Source: Leeuwenhoekiella parthenopeia
GTDB taxonomy: Bacteria > Bacteroidota > Bacteroidia > Flavobacteriales > Flavobacteriaceae
Direction of reading: 5' to 3'
NCBI RefSeq assembly: GCF_020782115.1
Contig: NZ_JAJGMW010000016.1
Coordinates: 1-64,000, forward strand
DNA: 64,000 nucleotides
In this document: in pieces, positions 63,612-64,000 of the stretch
Position numbering within the stretch: position 1 is the first letter of the stretch
How the letters are laid out: every line of letters begins with the position of its first letter
Made by a program: the position numbers and the translations under genes
The notes under the pieces: model-generated
Seen by the model: the letters and a program-made list of their open reading frames with translations, nothing else
What the model was told of the DNA's origin: nothing
Database searches by the model: none

Positions 63612-64000
63612 TCAAGCAGGGTCATCGATTTCAGCATGCCTTCCTTGATGTTGATCCAGAGGTAATTAAAAAAGGACTTGTTGCGATTGCGTTCTACTTC
63701 GCCCTGACCTTCCTTGAAGCCTGATTCCTCCCGTTTACTGGTTTTCGAAATAAAGATGTTAGCCAGGGTACTGGCCAGCCATTTTTTTTTCTTTTTTTCC
63801 TGATCAACGATGCTCACCTTGTACTCATCATATTTCATTTTCATATCGATCTGAGAGCTGTAGTCATTACCGGTAATATCAAAATAAACCTCCTGAAGGC
63901 TTCCTTCCATCGAGACTCCAAGATTGGGCGAGGTAAATGCGTTTAAATCTTCTGCCGGCAGGTTTTGCAGGCTTCCGTTAACGTGAAAAAGATCCTGTGT
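63608..64000 (-). CDS. C-terminal part of a large (AsmA-like?) protein, cut by window edge
   Basis: The minus-strand frame is open from the right edge to the TAA at 63608-63610, giving 130 residues. The visible part opens with DLFHVNGSLQNLPAEDLNAFTSP and contains SLQEVYFDITGNDYSSQIDMKMKYDEYKV, then a lysine-rich stretch and the end KSFFNYLWINIKEGMLKSMTLLD. Repeated 'xGSLxxLPAxDLNxF' beta units with an alternating pattern suggest an AsmA-type bridge protein between the two membranes. This is my reading of the pattern, not a firm family match. The start lies outside the window, so the internal ATG at 63910 is not the true start. Confidence 0.6.
   Translation of the reverse strand, partial: TQDLFHVNGSLQNLPAEDLNAFTSPNLGVSMEGSLQEVYFDITGNDYSSQIDMKMKYDEYKVSIVDQEKKKKKWLASTLANIFISKTSKREESGFKEGQGEVERNRNKSFFNYLWINIKEGMLKSMTLLD

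Overview
The window is 64 kb of chromosome from a member of the Bacteroidota, almost certainly a marine-type Flavobacteriaceae. The evidence is the complete gldKLMN gliding/type IX secretion block, an exosortase F (xrtF) pair, flavobacterial gene orders (coaX-lptC, miaB-lptE-secG, mreBCD-mrdA-rodA), promoters of the TTG-N17-23-TAnnTTTG type, and an almost complete lack of Shine-Dalgarno sites. I cannot name the genus from the sequence alone.

Layout. 1-270: the cut end of an IS element (ISAon1-like transposase C-terminus) next to tRNA-Phe. 416-5885: coaX, an outer-membrane barrel protein, a TPR protein, lptC, a small membrane protein and a CNNM/CorC-type protein in one tight plus-strand run, then a SurA/PpiD-type foldase (6050-8170). 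8226-11553 (minus): a mevalonate-pathway operon of class II HMG-CoA reductase, a serine hydrolase and a GYDIA-type GHMP kinase. 11897-17848: a peptide-use operon (DPP4-like peptidase, two POT transporters, a thioredoxin-fold protein). 17854-22614 (minus): comEC, a NlpC/P60 lipoprotein, lpxB and surE. 22745-26870: tail-specific protease, a lone OppC-type permease and a membrane-anchored nuclease. 26898-34029 (minus): rodA, mrdA, mreD, mreC, mreB and purH, i.e. the elongasome plus a purine gene. 34167-37561: a lone FtsX/MacB-type permease, a GAF/fRMsr protein, xrtF with its partner, and a DUF3347 lipoprotein. 37661-44379 (minus): groEL-groES, then secG, a TPR-like protein, lptE, a sigma-54 activator and miaB. 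44701-53065: topA, an arginase-fold protein with broken metal sites, and gldKLMN. 53227-56760: an FAD oxidoreductase, a DUF983 protein and an ABC-F ATPase. 56840-63611: an RND efflux operon (HlyD, RND, TolC), then a CPXCG zinc-ribbon protein and two tandem SpoIIAA-like proteins. 63608-64000 (minus): the 3' end of a large, probably AsmA-like, gene.

Most of the window is a well-ordered core chromosome concerned with the cell envelope: LPS export (lptC, lptE, lpxB), cell-wall elongation, outer-membrane folding, gliding/T9SS and efflux. There is no prophage, CRISPR array, genomic island or obvious new defence system. The unusual points are smaller in scale: an arginase-like protein that has lost metal ligands beside gldK, a ComEC whose nuclease-like domain has no metal motif, perfect 6-3-6 palindromes lying on the groESL and miaB promoters, a 14-bp terminator stem built into the end of comEC, a lone exosortase F locus without a visible substrate, and a tandem SpoIIAA-like pair behind an efflux operon.
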